Below are positions 10,066 through 18,353 of a stretch of 64,000 bases of DNA, piece by piece. Below the pieces are notes generated by a model. The model searched no databases, had not been told where the DNA came from, and saw only the letters and a program-made list of their open reading frames with translations. The position numbers and the translations under genes were made by a program. The first letter of the stretch is position 1. The number at the start of each line of letters is the position of its first letter. Source of the stretch: CAXMST01 sp963793415 (GTDB taxonomy: Bacteria; Actinomycetota; Thermoleophilia; Solirubrobacterales; 70-9); NCBI GenBank assembly GCA_963793415.1, contig CAWCAC010000002.1, forward strand, positions 2,852,001-2,916,000. The letters run 5' to 3'.

Positions 10066-11579
10066 CCGGCCGCCGCATCCTGACTGCGCTCGCCGTCCTG
10101 ATCGCATCGATCGCCCTCGCCGCATGCGGCGATCTCGAGAGCGACTCGACCAGCGGCGACAACAGCGCCGGCGAGCTCACCCAGGGCTCGACGACGATGC
10201 CGACCGAGCCGAAGAGGGACCTGCCGCCGCGGCCCGCCGGCGTCGTCGAGACCTCGGGCGAGACGGACCGAGACCTGATCTCCGCGAGCGACCGCAAGTT
10301 CACGAACTACGCAACCCGCGCCGGGATCGGCGTCCGCGTCCAGTCAAGCACCGAGGCAGTGGACGACAGCTTCCAGGCGCTCTGCGACGGCGAGATCGAC
10401 ATCACGGTCGCCTCGCGGCGGATCACCGACGCCGAGCTTGAGGCCTGCGGCGTCAACGGTCTCAAGGTCGTCGACTTCCAGGTTGCCTACGACGCGATCG
10501 TCGTCGCGACGCAGAACGAGGCCGACGTCGGCGCCGACTGCGTCAACCTGGCGCAGCTGCGGGCGATGTTCGGGGCCGGCTCCCCGGTGACGACGTGGAG
10601 CCAGCTCAACCCCAACTTCTCCGTGCTGCGAATCCGCCCGACCGGCCCCGAGGCGGGCACCAAGGACTTCGAGTACTTCGGCTCCCGCGTGCTCGGGGTG
10701 CCGGAGCCGACGCTCGCCAACTTCCGCTCCGACTACCAGCCCTTCCCACGCGACGTGCAGGTCAAGAACTACGTCGCGGGCCGCGCCGACGCCGCCAACT
10801 ACGCCGATGCGACGCGCTCGCTGCAGAAGACCAGCAAGCGGCTCGAGAAGTACTACCGCCAGCAGAAGAAGCGGTCGAAGGAGCTGAAGATCGCGAACAA
10901 GGAGTTCGACGCCGCCGGCGAGGAGCTCGACGCAGCTGTCAAGGCCCAGGACGAGGAGCGCCAGGCGGCCGCCGAGGAGCGCTTCGCGCGGGCCAAGAAG
11001 TTCCACAACATCGCCGAGAAGGCCTACAGGAAGGCCGCAAAGCTGGTCAAGAAGACCCAGGCTCGCGCCGACCGCACACAGCGTCGCCTCGATCGCTCCG
11101 GCCGCCTCGTCCCTCCCGGCGCCGTCGGCATCTTCCCGTTCTCCTTCTACGAGCTCTGGGAGGAGAAGCTGCGGCCGCTCGAGATCGACGGGCAGACCGG
11201 CGATCGCTGCGTCTTCCCTTCTGACGAGACGATCTCCAGCGAGCTCTACCCGCTGGAGAGCACGCTGCGGCTCTACACGACGAACCGCAGCCTGCGCCGT
11301 CCCGAGGTCCAGGCCTACATCAAGCGCACGCTCGAGCTCTCCGAGGACATCGCCAACCAGCTCGAGCTGATCCCGGTGCCCGACGCCCTGCGCCAGCTCC
11401 AGATCGCGAAGATCACCGACCCCGACGCCGAGAGCACGGACACCACGACCGACTCGACGACGACCACGACCGACGCGACGACGACCAGCGACGGGACCAC
11501 GACGACGACCGACGAGTCGGCGACGACTACCAGCGACCAAACGACGACGACGACGGAAACCACTACAGGGGGCGGTTGA
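10062..11579 (+). CDS. PstS-like substrate-binding lipoprotein with coiled-coil insertion
   Basis: A 505-residue lipoprotein with lipobox LAAC at about 20-23. Residues 70-245 resemble the first lobe of PBP-like/PstS proteins: VQSSTEAVDDSFQALCDGEID, then DITVASRRITDAEL and YDAIVVATQ. Residues about 253-346 form a highly charged, Lys/Glu-rich helical coiled coil, absent from ordinary PstS. After it the fold resumes with VGIFPFSFYELW and a helical second lobe to about 460. The last 45 residues are Thr/Asp-rich. No pstCAB genes follow, so a structural, signalling or phosphate-sensing role is as likely as transport. It overlaps the preceding lipoprotein gene by 4 nt. Confidence 0.75.
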   Translation: MTGRRILTALAVLIASIALAACGDLESDSTSGDNSAGELTQGSTTMPTEPKRDLPPRPAGVVETSGETDRDLISASDRKFTNYATRAGIGVRVQSSTEAVDDSFQALCDGEIDITVASRRITDAELEACGVNGLKVVDFQVAYDAIVVATQNEADVGADCVNLAQLRAMFGAGSPVTTWSQLNPNFSVLRIRPTGPEAGTKDFEYFGSRVLGVPEPTLANFRSDYQPFPRDVQVKNYVAGRADAANYADATRSLQKTSKRLEKYYRQQKKRSKELKIANKEFDAAGEELDAAVKAQDEERQAAAEERFARAKKFHNIAEKAYRKAAKLVKKTQARADRTQRRLDRSGRLVPPGAVGIFPFSFYELWEEKLRPLEIDGQTGDRCVFPSDETISSELYPLESTLRLYTTNRSLRRPEVQAYIKRTLELSEDIANQLELIPVPDALRQLQIAKITDPDAESTDTTTDSTTTTTDATTTSDGTTTTTDESATTTSDQTTTTTETTTGGG

Positions 11580-11616
11580 GCAGGGAGATGTCTTCCCTCT
11601 ACCGCATAATCAAGCG

Positions 11617-12315
11617 ATGAGTGACGGGCGTGAAACTTCGGGCGACGATGAGCGCGACCCCGACCTCGACGAGCTTCGCAACCGGCTCGACGCGCTCCAG
11701 GGAAGCGTCGAGCGCCTCGGCCGCGACGAGCAGGCCGGCGCCGACCCAACCGCCCCGCCCGCGGGCGATCCCTCTCTGTACTACGCGCCTCCGCCCCGCG
11801 CCCCCTACGACCACTCCGCCGAGCCGCCGCCCGCCTATCAGCCGCCCGATCCGGGCTACGGGTCCTACCCCCCGCCGCCGCCGATGCCGGCCGCGCCCGA
11901 GTCCTACTACGAGCCGCCGCCCCCGGCCGCGACCAACGGCAGCACGATCGAGGATCTCGAGCTCGCAAGTGTCACGATCCTCGACGCCGGCCCGTTCGCG
12001 GATCTGATCGAGCTGCGCCACTTCGAGGAGGCGGTCACCCGCCTCGACACGGTTCGCGACGTCCGCGTCCGGCGCTTCGGCCATCAGCGCGCCAAGGTCG
12101 AGATCGGCATGGTCGCCGACTACCAGATCGGCAGCGAGCTCTTCAGGCTCGGTCGCCCGATGCAGGTCGAGCTCGGTCCTGACGGCGAGGTGATCGTCGA
12201 CTTCACCGACGTGCCGGCCGCGCCCGAGCCCGAGCTGCCCGAGGTCACCCCCGGTGAGCCGGCCGAGCCTGTCGAGCCCGAGGCCGAGGACAGCGACGCG
12301 GAGGAGAGGGCCTGA
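11617..12315 (+). CDS. Pro/Tyr-rich protein with C-terminal ferredoxin-like domain
   Basis: Unrecognised 232-residue soluble protein. The N-terminus is a short coiled coil (LDELRNRLDALQGSVERL), then about 60 residues of Pro/Tyr-rich linker. Residues about 108-195 form a compact domain with the pattern L..FEEAVTRLDTVRDVRVRRF....AKVEI, suggestive of a beta-alpha-beta ferredoxin-like fold. A Glu/Pro-rich tail follows. A CATAAT hexamer ends 6 nt before the ATG. The stop overlaps the start of the small membrane protein (TGATG), indicating co-translation. Its place just before the glycosyltransferase suggests an accessory role. Confidence 0.65.
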   Translation: MSDGRETSGDDERDPDLDELRNRLDALQGSVERLGRDEQAGADPTAPPAGDPSLYYAPPPRAPYDHSAEPPPAYQPPDPGYGSYPPPPPMPAAPESYYEPPPPAATNGSTIEDLELASVTILDAGPFADLIELRHFEEAVTRLDTVRDVRVRRFGHQRAKVEIGMVADYQIGSELFRLGRPMQVELGPDGEVIVDFTDVPAAPEPELPEVTPGEPAEPVEPEAEDSDAEERA

Positions 12316-12452
12316 TGGGCCGCGCCCTGCTCAACGTCCTGTTCGTCCTGCTGATGATGGTCGGCCTCGTCCTCTTCTTCGTCGGCTTCGTCCTCGGCCC
12401 CCTGATCGTGCTTGCCGTCGGGTACGTCCTGTTCACTTTCGCGGCCGGCTAA
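12315..12452 (+). CDS. Small two-helix membrane protein (45 aa)
   Basis: The ORF starts inside the stop codon of the preceding gene (TGATG) and ends at TAA 12450-12452. It encodes 45 residues, almost all hydrophobic: MGRALLNVLFVLLMMVGLV and a second segment LGPLIVLAVGYVLFTFAAG, separated by a Gly. This predicts a small integral hairpin membrane protein. It ends 15 nt before the glycosyltransferase start. Small membrane subunits beside processive glycosyltransferases often act as export or assembly partners, but that is inference. Confidence 0.6.
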   Translation: MGRALLNVLFVLLMMVGLVLFFVGFVLGPLIVLAVGYVLFTFAAG

Positions 12453-12467
12453 GGATCGTCTCGCCCT

Positions 12468-14705
12468 ATGGATCACCAGCTCAATCCCAGCCACTCCCCG
12501 TATGAGTACTCGACCCTGACCGGCATCCCGACGATCTCGCTGGAGCCCGATCCGACGCTGCCGACGGGCGACCCGGTCAACGCGGCCGCGGCCCAGCTCC
12601 TGCCCGAGCAGGTCTGCAGGCACTTCCGAATGATCCCGGTCTCCTACGAGGACGGGCTGCTGACCCTGGCGATGGCGGACCCTAGCGACGCGATGGCCGC
12701 GAACGTCGCCTTCGCTCTCACCAACGACGAGCTGACCATGGTGCTGGCGCCACCGAATCAGATCGACCGCGCGATCGAGCGGGTCTGGGGCGGTCTCGGC
12801 CATTACGAGCCGTTCGCCGGCGAGATGGACAGCGACGAGGCGATGCACCTCGCCGCTCTCGAGAGCGAGAGCGTCGCCGCGCCCGGGCGCCTCGGCGACA
12901 TCCTCCTGCAGCGCGGGCTGATCTCGGAGGAGGAGCTGCGCGCCGCGCTCGACCGCCAAGAGGAGACCGGGAGCCGCCTCGGAGAGATCCTCTATTACGA
13001 GATGCGGCTCGGCGAGGAGGACCTCGCCGCGGCGCTCGCCGACCAGCTCCGCGTGCCGCTCGTCGACCTCGACGGCCTCGACCCTTCGCCCGAGGCGCTC
13101 GAGATCATCCCCGAGGCGCTGCAGCGCGAGGGACGCTGCGTGCCGCTCGCCGTCGACGAGACGGCGCTCTACATCGCGATCACCGACCCCCTCGACGACG
13201 AGACCTACGAGGCTATCCGCGAGCTCACCGACCTGCGGATCCGCACCTACATGGTCACCCGCAGCGACCTCGAGGCGATGCTGCGCGAGATCCATCTCGA
13301 GGAGCACGTCCGCGCGGCCCGGACCGAGCTGCTCACCCGCTTCCCCGAGGACTGTGCCAACCGTGTGCTCTCGACCTGGCAGCGCGTCTTCTTGATCGTC
13401 TTCCTCGTCCTCGTCGTGATCGGCTTCATCCTCGAGCCGCTCAACACCGGGATCGTGCTCGTCTTCATCTGCGTCACGATCTACATGCTCTCGTCGCTGT
13501 ACAAGTTCAAGCTGTTCTACGACGCCTTCGGGCGCCGCCGTGAGTTCGACTTCACCGACGCCGAGGTCGCCAGCATCGACGACCGCGAGCTGCCGCGATA
13601 CACGATCCTCGTGCCGCTGTTCAGGGAAGCCGCAGTGGTGGGGCGACTGGCCGAGAACCTGACCCGGCTCGACTACCCGAAGTCGAAGCTCGAGATCATG
13701 CTGCTCTGCGAGGAGGAGGACGACGAGACGGTCGAGGCGATCCTCGACGCGAACCTGCCTCCCTACTTCCGCCTGCTGATCGTCCCCGACTCGCAGCCGA
13801 AGACGAAGCCGAAGGCCTGCAACTACGGCATCCAGCAGGCGACGGGCAAGTTCGTCGTCATCTACGACGCCGAGGACCAGCCCGACCCCGACCAGCTCAA
13901 GAAGGTCCTGCTCGCCTGGGAGCGCTCCGAGGACAACGTCGTCTGCGTGCAGAGCAAGCTCAACTACTTCAACACCGACCAGAACCTGCTGACCAGGTTC
14001 TTCGCGACCGAGTACGCGCTCTGGTTCGACCTGCTGCTGCCCGGGCTCGACGCGTCCGGCGCTCCGATCCCGCTCGGCGGCACCTCCAACCACTTCAACC
14101 GTGAGGCGCTGATCGAGCTCGGCGCCTGGGATCCGTTCAACGTGACCGAGGACGCCGACCTCGGCCTGCGCCTGCACAAGGCCGGCTACAGGACGGTGAT
14201 GCTCAACTCGACGACGCTCGAGGAGGCGAACTCGCAGCTCGGCAACTGGATCAACCAGCGCTCACGCTGGGTCAAGGGGTACTTCCAAACCTACCTCGTT
14301 CACATGCGCCATCCATTCGGTCTCATGCGCGAGATCGGTTTCGGCGCCTGGTGGTCGTTCCAGTTCATCGTCGGCGGCACGATCATCTTCGTCCTCAACC
14401 CGATCTTCTGGGCGCTGACGACGCTGTGGCTGTTCACCGAGGCCGGCATCATCGAGCAGCTGTTCCCGGGCTTCGTCTACTACGTGGCGTCGTTGCAGCT
14501 GTTCGTCGGCAACTTCGTCTTCATGTACCTCGCCGTCGCCGGCTCGCTGCAGCGCGGCCTCTTCGGGCTCGTCCGCTACGCGCTCTTCAGCCCGATCTAC
14601 TGGGGCCTGATGTCGATTGGCGCCTGGAAGGGCTTCTACCAGCTCTTCACCAAGCCCTTCTACTGGGAGAAGACCGAACACGGTCTCGACCAGGGGAGCG
14701 AGTAG
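12468..14705 (+). CDS. Membrane glycosyltransferase (GT2) with N-terminal tandem MshEN c-di-GMP-binding motifs
   Basis: A 745-residue fusion. Residues 30-130 resemble the T2SSE_N/GspE N-terminal fold. Residues 141-164 and 170-193 are two 24-residue repeats of the MshEN pattern (RLGxxLxxxxLxxxxLxxALxxQ), the known c-di-GMP-binding element of MshE and NfrB. Two TM helices follow (about 305-350). The GT2 domain shows DAED at 467-470, TED at 560-562 and QRSRW at 597-601, the D,D,D,Q(Q/R)xRW set of processive synthases. C-terminal TM helices lie at about 625-730. Probably it polymerises and secretes an exopolysaccharide under c-di-GMP control. An AAGGA stands about 12 nt upstream. Sugar unknown. 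Confidence 0.88.
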   Translation: MDHQLNPSHSPYEYSTLTGIPTISLEPDPTLPTGDPVNAAAAQLLPEQVCRHFRMIPVSYEDGLLTLAMADPSDAMAANVAFALTNDELTMVLAPPNQIDRAIERVWGGLGHYEPFAGEMDSDEAMHLAALESESVAAPGRLGDILLQRGLISEEELRAALDRQEETGSRLGEILYYEMRLGEEDLAAALADQLRVPLVDLDGLDPSPEALEIIPEALQREGRCVPLAVDETALYIAITDPLDDETYEAIRELTDLRIRTYMVTRSDLEAMLREIHLEEHVRAARTELLTRFPEDCANRVLSTWQRVFLIVFLVLVVIGFILEPLNTGIVLVFICVTIYMLSSLYKFKLFYDAFGRRREFDFTDAEVASIDDRELPRYTILVPLFREAAVVGRLAENLTRLDYPKSKLEIMLLCEEEDDETVEAILDANLPPYFRLLIVPDSQPKTKPKACNYGIQQATGKFVVIYDAEDQPDPDQLKKVLLAWERSEDNVVCVQSKLNYFNTDQNLLTRFFATEYALWFDLLLPGLDASGAPIPLGGTSNHFNREALIELGAWDPFNVTEDADLGLRLHKAGYRTVMLNSTTLEEANSQLGNWINQRSRWVKGYFQTYLVHMRHPFGLMREIGFGAWWSFQFIVGGTIIFVLNPIFWALTTLWLFTEAGIIEQLFPGFVYYVASLQLFVGNFVFMYLAVAGSLQRGLFGLVRYALFSPIYWGLMSIGAWKGFYQLFTKPFYWEKTEHGLDQGSE

Positions 14706-14723
14706 GACCCGGAAGGCAAGACG

Positions 14724-16499
14724 ATGGAATCCGCAGCAGCACTTCAGGACCGATCCGGGATCGAAACGGGCCCAGCACCGGTAGTCACCAGCCGCGAGGA
14801 ACCGGTCGCGTTCCCCGTCTCGAAGCTCGAGACGTGGGGGATCCTGATCCTCTTCACGCTCTTCTACACGCTGGTCGGCTACAAGATCGTCGCCGACCTG
14901 CACGTGGTCAGCTTCGACGCGCTCGACCGTCTCACGAGGGCCTTTATGGTCTGGTACAACGACCCGCCGAAGCTGGCAGCGATCGGCTTCTCGATGCCGC
15001 CGATCGGCACCTTCATCCTGCTGCCCTTCGCTGCAATCCGCGAGCTCGTCACGTCGGGACTCGCATTGCCCCTTTCTGCCGGGATATTCGGGGCGCTGAC
15101 GCTGACGACGGTGAACAGGATGTTCGCGATCGCCGACATGGCGCGGGGAGGGCGCCTGCTGATCGTGCTGCTGGTCGGGCTGAATCCAATGTTCGCCTAC
15201 TACTCGATGAACGGAACCGGCGATGCCGCCTACCTGTTCTTTGCCGGATTCGGCCTCTTCTGCCTGGTCGGGTGGGGTCGCAACGGCTCCGCCAGATACC
15301 TGATCGGCGCCGGGCTGGCGTTCGCGCTCGCCTCGCTCACCGACTACGAGTTCATCGCCTGGTCGCTGCTGATCGCGCTGATCATCGCCTGGTCGCTGAA
15401 CAGCCGCGAGCGCGATCCCGACGAGATCGAAGGATCGACGATCGCGTTCCTGGCACCGATCGCCTACGCGCTAGGGATTTGGATCTTCTTCAACGCAATC
15501 GTGCTCGGCAACCCATTCGAGTGGGTCTCGCTTGCCAGCGAGACGACCCCGGTGAACGCGGTGACCAGCTCTGCGCCGGGCTTCGACCTGCTCGATGCAA
15601 TCGGCAACGTGCTGCGGATCGAGCTGATCTTCCCCGCCACGCTGCTCGCGGCTCCACTGCTGCTGTTCGGGTTCGGCGGCAACCGCGATGTCGTCTCGAT
15701 CGGATTCGCGCTGCTGATCCTGCTGAACATGGGCTACCAGCTCGTAGGAGCTGCAATCGAGGGCTCCGTCGACGTGATCGAGCTGCGCGACGCGCTACCC
15801 GGGATGATGGCAGGCATCGCCGGCATGGCCTATCTGTACCTACGCTCGCCGGACTCGAGGGGGCTGGTCTGGGTGATGACCGTCGCGCTCAGCGTGATCG
15901 GGCTGGCAACTGCCTGGTGGCAGATGGAGTCCTACCCGCATCAGAACCTCGAGCAGGCCTTCACCCGCGCGGTCTCGACCGGCGAGGACCAGGAGGGCAC
16001 CACGTCCCGAGGCGGCTACCAGGTCGGCGTCGCGCCCGAGCGCGAGATCGCCCAATTCATCCGTGACCAGCAGATCCCCGACAACGAGATCCTCACCGAC
16101 AACTCCCGCACATACGGGGTGATCGCGATCAACGGCCATCCGGAGCAGTTCTTCGACCGCGTCGACCGCGGCGACGTAGAGTGGCAGTCGGTCCTCGAGG
16201 ACCCCGAGGGTGAGGTCGAGTTCATGCTCGTCGCCAACGACGATGCCGACCTGATTCTCGACCGCTATCCGGGCGCGCTCGACGGCGACGTGCCGTTCCT
16301 CGAGCCGGTCGCCCAGAACGACCGTTACGCGCTCGTCCGCGTCGTCGAGCCGACGACGAGCACGACCGACAGCTCGGGCGAAACGAGCAGCGGCTCCACC
16401 TCGAGCAGCAGCTCGAGCTCGACGACCACGGATCAGGGTGGCAACGTCGGCTCGGCGCCGCCACTGAGTACGACGCCGCCTTCGGGCAGCGGCGGCTGA
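14724..16499 (+). CDS. Polytopic membrane protein, GT-C/PMT-like, partner of GT2
   Basis: A 591-residue integral membrane protein with about nine hydrophobic segments between residues 30 and 400. A large extracytoplasmic domain (about 420-545) is followed by a Ser/Thr-rich tail. The arrangement (first TM, loop with charged residues, multi-TM body, C-terminal soluble domain) resembles GT-C mannosyltransferases or O-antigen ligase-like proteins, but I see no decisive motif. It starts at ATG 14724, 8 nt after GGAAGG, only 18 nt behind the GT2 gene, so the two are almost certainly one operon. Confidence 0.7.
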   Translation: MESAAALQDRSGIETGPAPVVTSREEPVAFPVSKLETWGILILFTLFYTLVGYKIVADLHVVSFDALDRLTRAFMVWYNDPPKLAAIGFSMPPIGTFILLPFAAIRELVTSGLALPLSAGIFGALTLTTVNRMFAIADMARGGRLLIVLLVGLNPMFAYYSMNGTGDAAYLFFAGFGLFCLVGWGRNGSARYLIGAGLAFALASLTDYEFIAWSLLIALIIAWSLNSRERDPDEIEGSTIAFLAPIAYALGIWIFFNAIVLGNPFEWVSLASETTPVNAVTSSAPGFDLLDAIGNVLRIELIFPATLLAAPLLLFGFGGNRDVVSIGFALLILLNMGYQLVGAAIEGSVDVIELRDALPGMMAGIAGMAYLYLRSPDSRGLVWVMTVALSVIGLATAWWQMESYPHQNLEQAFTRAVSTGEDQEGTTSRGGYQVGVAPEREIAQFIRDQQIPDNEILTDNSRTYGVIAINGHPEQFFDRVDRGDVEWQSVLEDPEGEVEFMLVANDDADLILDRYPGALDGDVPFLEPVAQNDRYALVRVVEPTTSTTDSSGETSSGSTSSSSSSSTTTDQGGNVGSAPPLSTTPPSGSGG

Positions 16500-16556
16500 G
16501 CCCGCCCCGCCCCGGCTCCTCCTCTTCAGTCGACAGGCAGCTTCTGCGCGGGCCGC

Positions 16557-16952
16557 TCAGCGGCGATCGCGGCGCCTGAGCTTGGGGCGGCTGCGGCCAA
16601 TGCCGTAGTGGGCCTCGAGCTGCTGAGCAAGCTCGGCCGTGAGCAGCTGATCGGCACCGATCGTGGGAGCGCTGTGGATCACTTCGCGCTCGAACGGGAG
16701 CCAGATCGGCCCACCGCCCTCGGTCGCCCCCGCAAACGGAACGAGCTTGTGGCTGCCACCACTGAATCGCCCTTCCCTGATCAGCAGCCAGGCCGGCTCG
16801 CCCGTCTCGGCGTCGACCCAGATGTCCTCGATCCGGCCGACGCCTGAGCCGAGCGCGCTGGTCGCTCGCTTGCCGATCCAGCCTCGCGCCTGCGAGAGGC
16901 CCGGGCGGGCGGCGCTGTGGAGCCGGTGCGGTGTGCGTGCGTCAGGGGTCAT
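16557..16952 (-). CDS. PRC-barrel domain protein
   Basis: A 131-residue protein. Residues 22-100 follow the PRC-barrel pattern seen in four paralogs of this window: ARGWIGKRA, VGRIEDIWVDAETGEPAWLLIREGRF, LVPFAGA, IWLPFEREVIHSAP. A short helical C-terminus (LAQQLEAHYGIG) is shared by all four. PRC-barrels occur in RimM and in photosynthetic reaction-centre H subunits and mediate protein or RNA contacts; the role of stand-alone actinobacterial copies is unknown. The gene is convergent with the operon ending at 16499. Confidence 0.8.
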   Translation of the reverse strand: MTPDARTPHRLHSAARPGLSQARGWIGKRATSALGSGVGRIEDIWVDAETGEPAWLLIREGRFSGGSHKLVPFAGATEGGGPIWLPFEREVIHSAPTIGADQLLTAELAQQLEAHYGIGRSRPKLRRRDRR

Positions 16953-17064
16953 AGCTCACGCTTCTCTCTGATTCCGTTGGCGGGCCGCAATCGGGGCGGC
17001 GCCGATGATTCAGCAGCTGTCGGTTGCTGGAACACGGCATCCTGTGTCGGGTTGCGGCCGAGCT

Positions 17065-18156
17065 TCACGGACCGGACTCAGGGCCGGCGGGGGCCGGCCG
17101 GGACGGTTTGATCGAGAAGCCCTTGAGCTCGCCACTGATCCGCAGCTCACCCTCCAACTGGACCTCGATCCTGTACGGCTGATCGAGCGCATGGATGATC
17201 GGGATCGCGACCGGAGGGTCGTCAGCGGCGTGGGCGCCCGGGGGAATCGGCGCCGGGGAGGGGGGCGTCGTCGCCGGCGCGACCTGACGCGGCGACTGTG
17301 GCGGCAGGCCCTGGGCCGGCGAGCGCGGCTGTGGCGGGCCGTAGGCGTAATGAGGCGGCTGGCCCTGGCCATAAGGCGCGGGCGTGTAGGCCGGCGGGGG
17401 CTGGGGCACCTGACGGGCGGCGCGTCCGGGCGGCGGTCCGGGGTGCGGCGTCCGCGGCGCCGGAGGCGCGTAACGGGTCGGTGGCGCGGCCTGCGCGGCC
17501 GAGTGCCCCGGGAGGGCCTGTGGCGGCCGGTACTGATGCTGAGCCTGGGGTACGTACTGCGGGCGGGCGGGAGTGGCCTGGCCCTCGTGGCCGCTGCGCG
17601 ACGGCCGGGCGGGCGGCACCGGCGGCGGCGAGGGCGGTAGCGGCGGCAGAGGCTGATGCGGATCGTGCTGGTACTGGCTCTGCTGATCGTCCGCGATCTG
17701 GTACTGCGGCGCCTGCTCGCGGTAGGCGGGTGGCTGAGGCGTAGGGGGCGGCGGCGCAGCGGCGGGAGCGGCGGCGGGGGCCTGGCCGCGACCGCGATGG
17801 GCCGGGCTGGCGGGCTTGTTCGCCGTGTAATGGGAGCGGAGCGTGCTCTCGACCGACTGGGTCAGCGGAGCGCCCGGCGCCACGGCCGGCGCCTCACGGA
17901 CGACGTCGCGTTCGTAGGGGATCCAGACGTGGCCCGCTCCGGCGGTGGCGTCCTCGAACGGAATCAGGGTCGTACGGCCACCGAAGCGGCCTTCTTTGAC
18001 CAAGAGCCACTTGGGCGCGCCCGTCCCCGGATCGATCCAGACGTCCTCGAGACGGCCGACGCTTGCGCCATAGATGTCGTCGACCTTGGAGCCGATCCAG
18101 CCCAAAGCCTCGTTCAGTGACGGCCTATTTCCCCCGCGGAGTTCGGCGGTGATCAT
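17065..18156 (-). CDS. PRC-barrel protein with long Pro-rich linker and C-terminal domain
   Basis: A 363-residue protein from ATG 18156; GGAGG 11 nt upstream supports it over an in-frame ATG at 18189. Residues 12-85 are the PRC-barrel (ALGWIGSKVDDI, VGRLEDVWIDPGTGAPKWLL, HVWIPYERDVV), then the shared LRSHYTANK helix. Residues about 115-310 are a Pro/Gln/Tyr/Ala-rich disordered linker. The last 45 residues form a small domain (PIIHALDQPYRIEVQLEGELRI). The architecture suggests a tethering or scaffold protein. It is divergent from the 18354 gene, and the shared intergenic region carries an inverted and a tandem repeat. Confidence 0.78.
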   Translation of the reverse strand: MITAELRGGNRPSLNEALGWIGSKVDDIYGASVGRLEDVWIDPGTGAPKWLLVKEGRFGGRTTLIPFEDATAGAGHVWIPYERDVVREAPAVAPGAPLTQSVESTLRSHYTANKPASPAHRGRGQAPAAAPAAAPPPPTPQPPAYREQAPQYQIADDQQSQYQHDPHQPLPPLPPSPPPVPPARPSRSGHEGQATPARPQYVPQAQHQYRPPQALPGHSAAQAAPPTRYAPPAPRTPHPGPPPGRAARQVPQPPPAYTPAPYGQGQPPHYAYGPPQPRSPAQGLPPQSPRQVAPATTPPSPAPIPPGAHAADDPPVAIPIIHALDQPYRIEVQLEGELRISGELKGFSIKPSRPAPAGPESGP

Positions 18157-18237
18157 GTTCGAACGGTCCTCCAGCAACCGGCGGAACACCGGCCGGCCCG
18201 CGAAAAGCTACCACCAACCGCGCCAAAACGCGAATCT

Positions 18238-18254
18238 CATGCGGTTTCACCGCA
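18238..18254. promoter_or_regulatory. Perfect inverted repeat in divergent promoter region
   Basis: ATGCGG-TTTCA-CCGCAT is a 6-bp perfect inverted repeat between the divergent genes starting at 18156 and 18354. Its position fits an operator; the regulator is unknown. Confidence 0.35.
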
Positions 18255-18278
18255 TCGAATGACCGGTTCGGGCGTTAT

Positions 18279-18302
18279 CTTGGATGCAAGCTTGGATGCA
18301 AG
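18279..18302. repeat. Tandem 12-mer repeat
   Basis: CTTGGATGCAAG occurs twice head to tail without a spacer, about 52 nt before the 18354 start. Each unit is itself partly palindromic (CTTG..CAAG), which suits binding of a dimeric regulator. Confidence 0.5.
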
Positions 18303-18353
18303 CCTTCAGGGGCCGAGCTCAAGGCCCGCGCACGAAAGGACGAAGAAGACGAG

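Noticed and set aside
12120..14177. 685-codon minus-strand ORF
   Set aside because: Antisense to the GT2 gene; Glu/Val/Leu-rich shadow translation.
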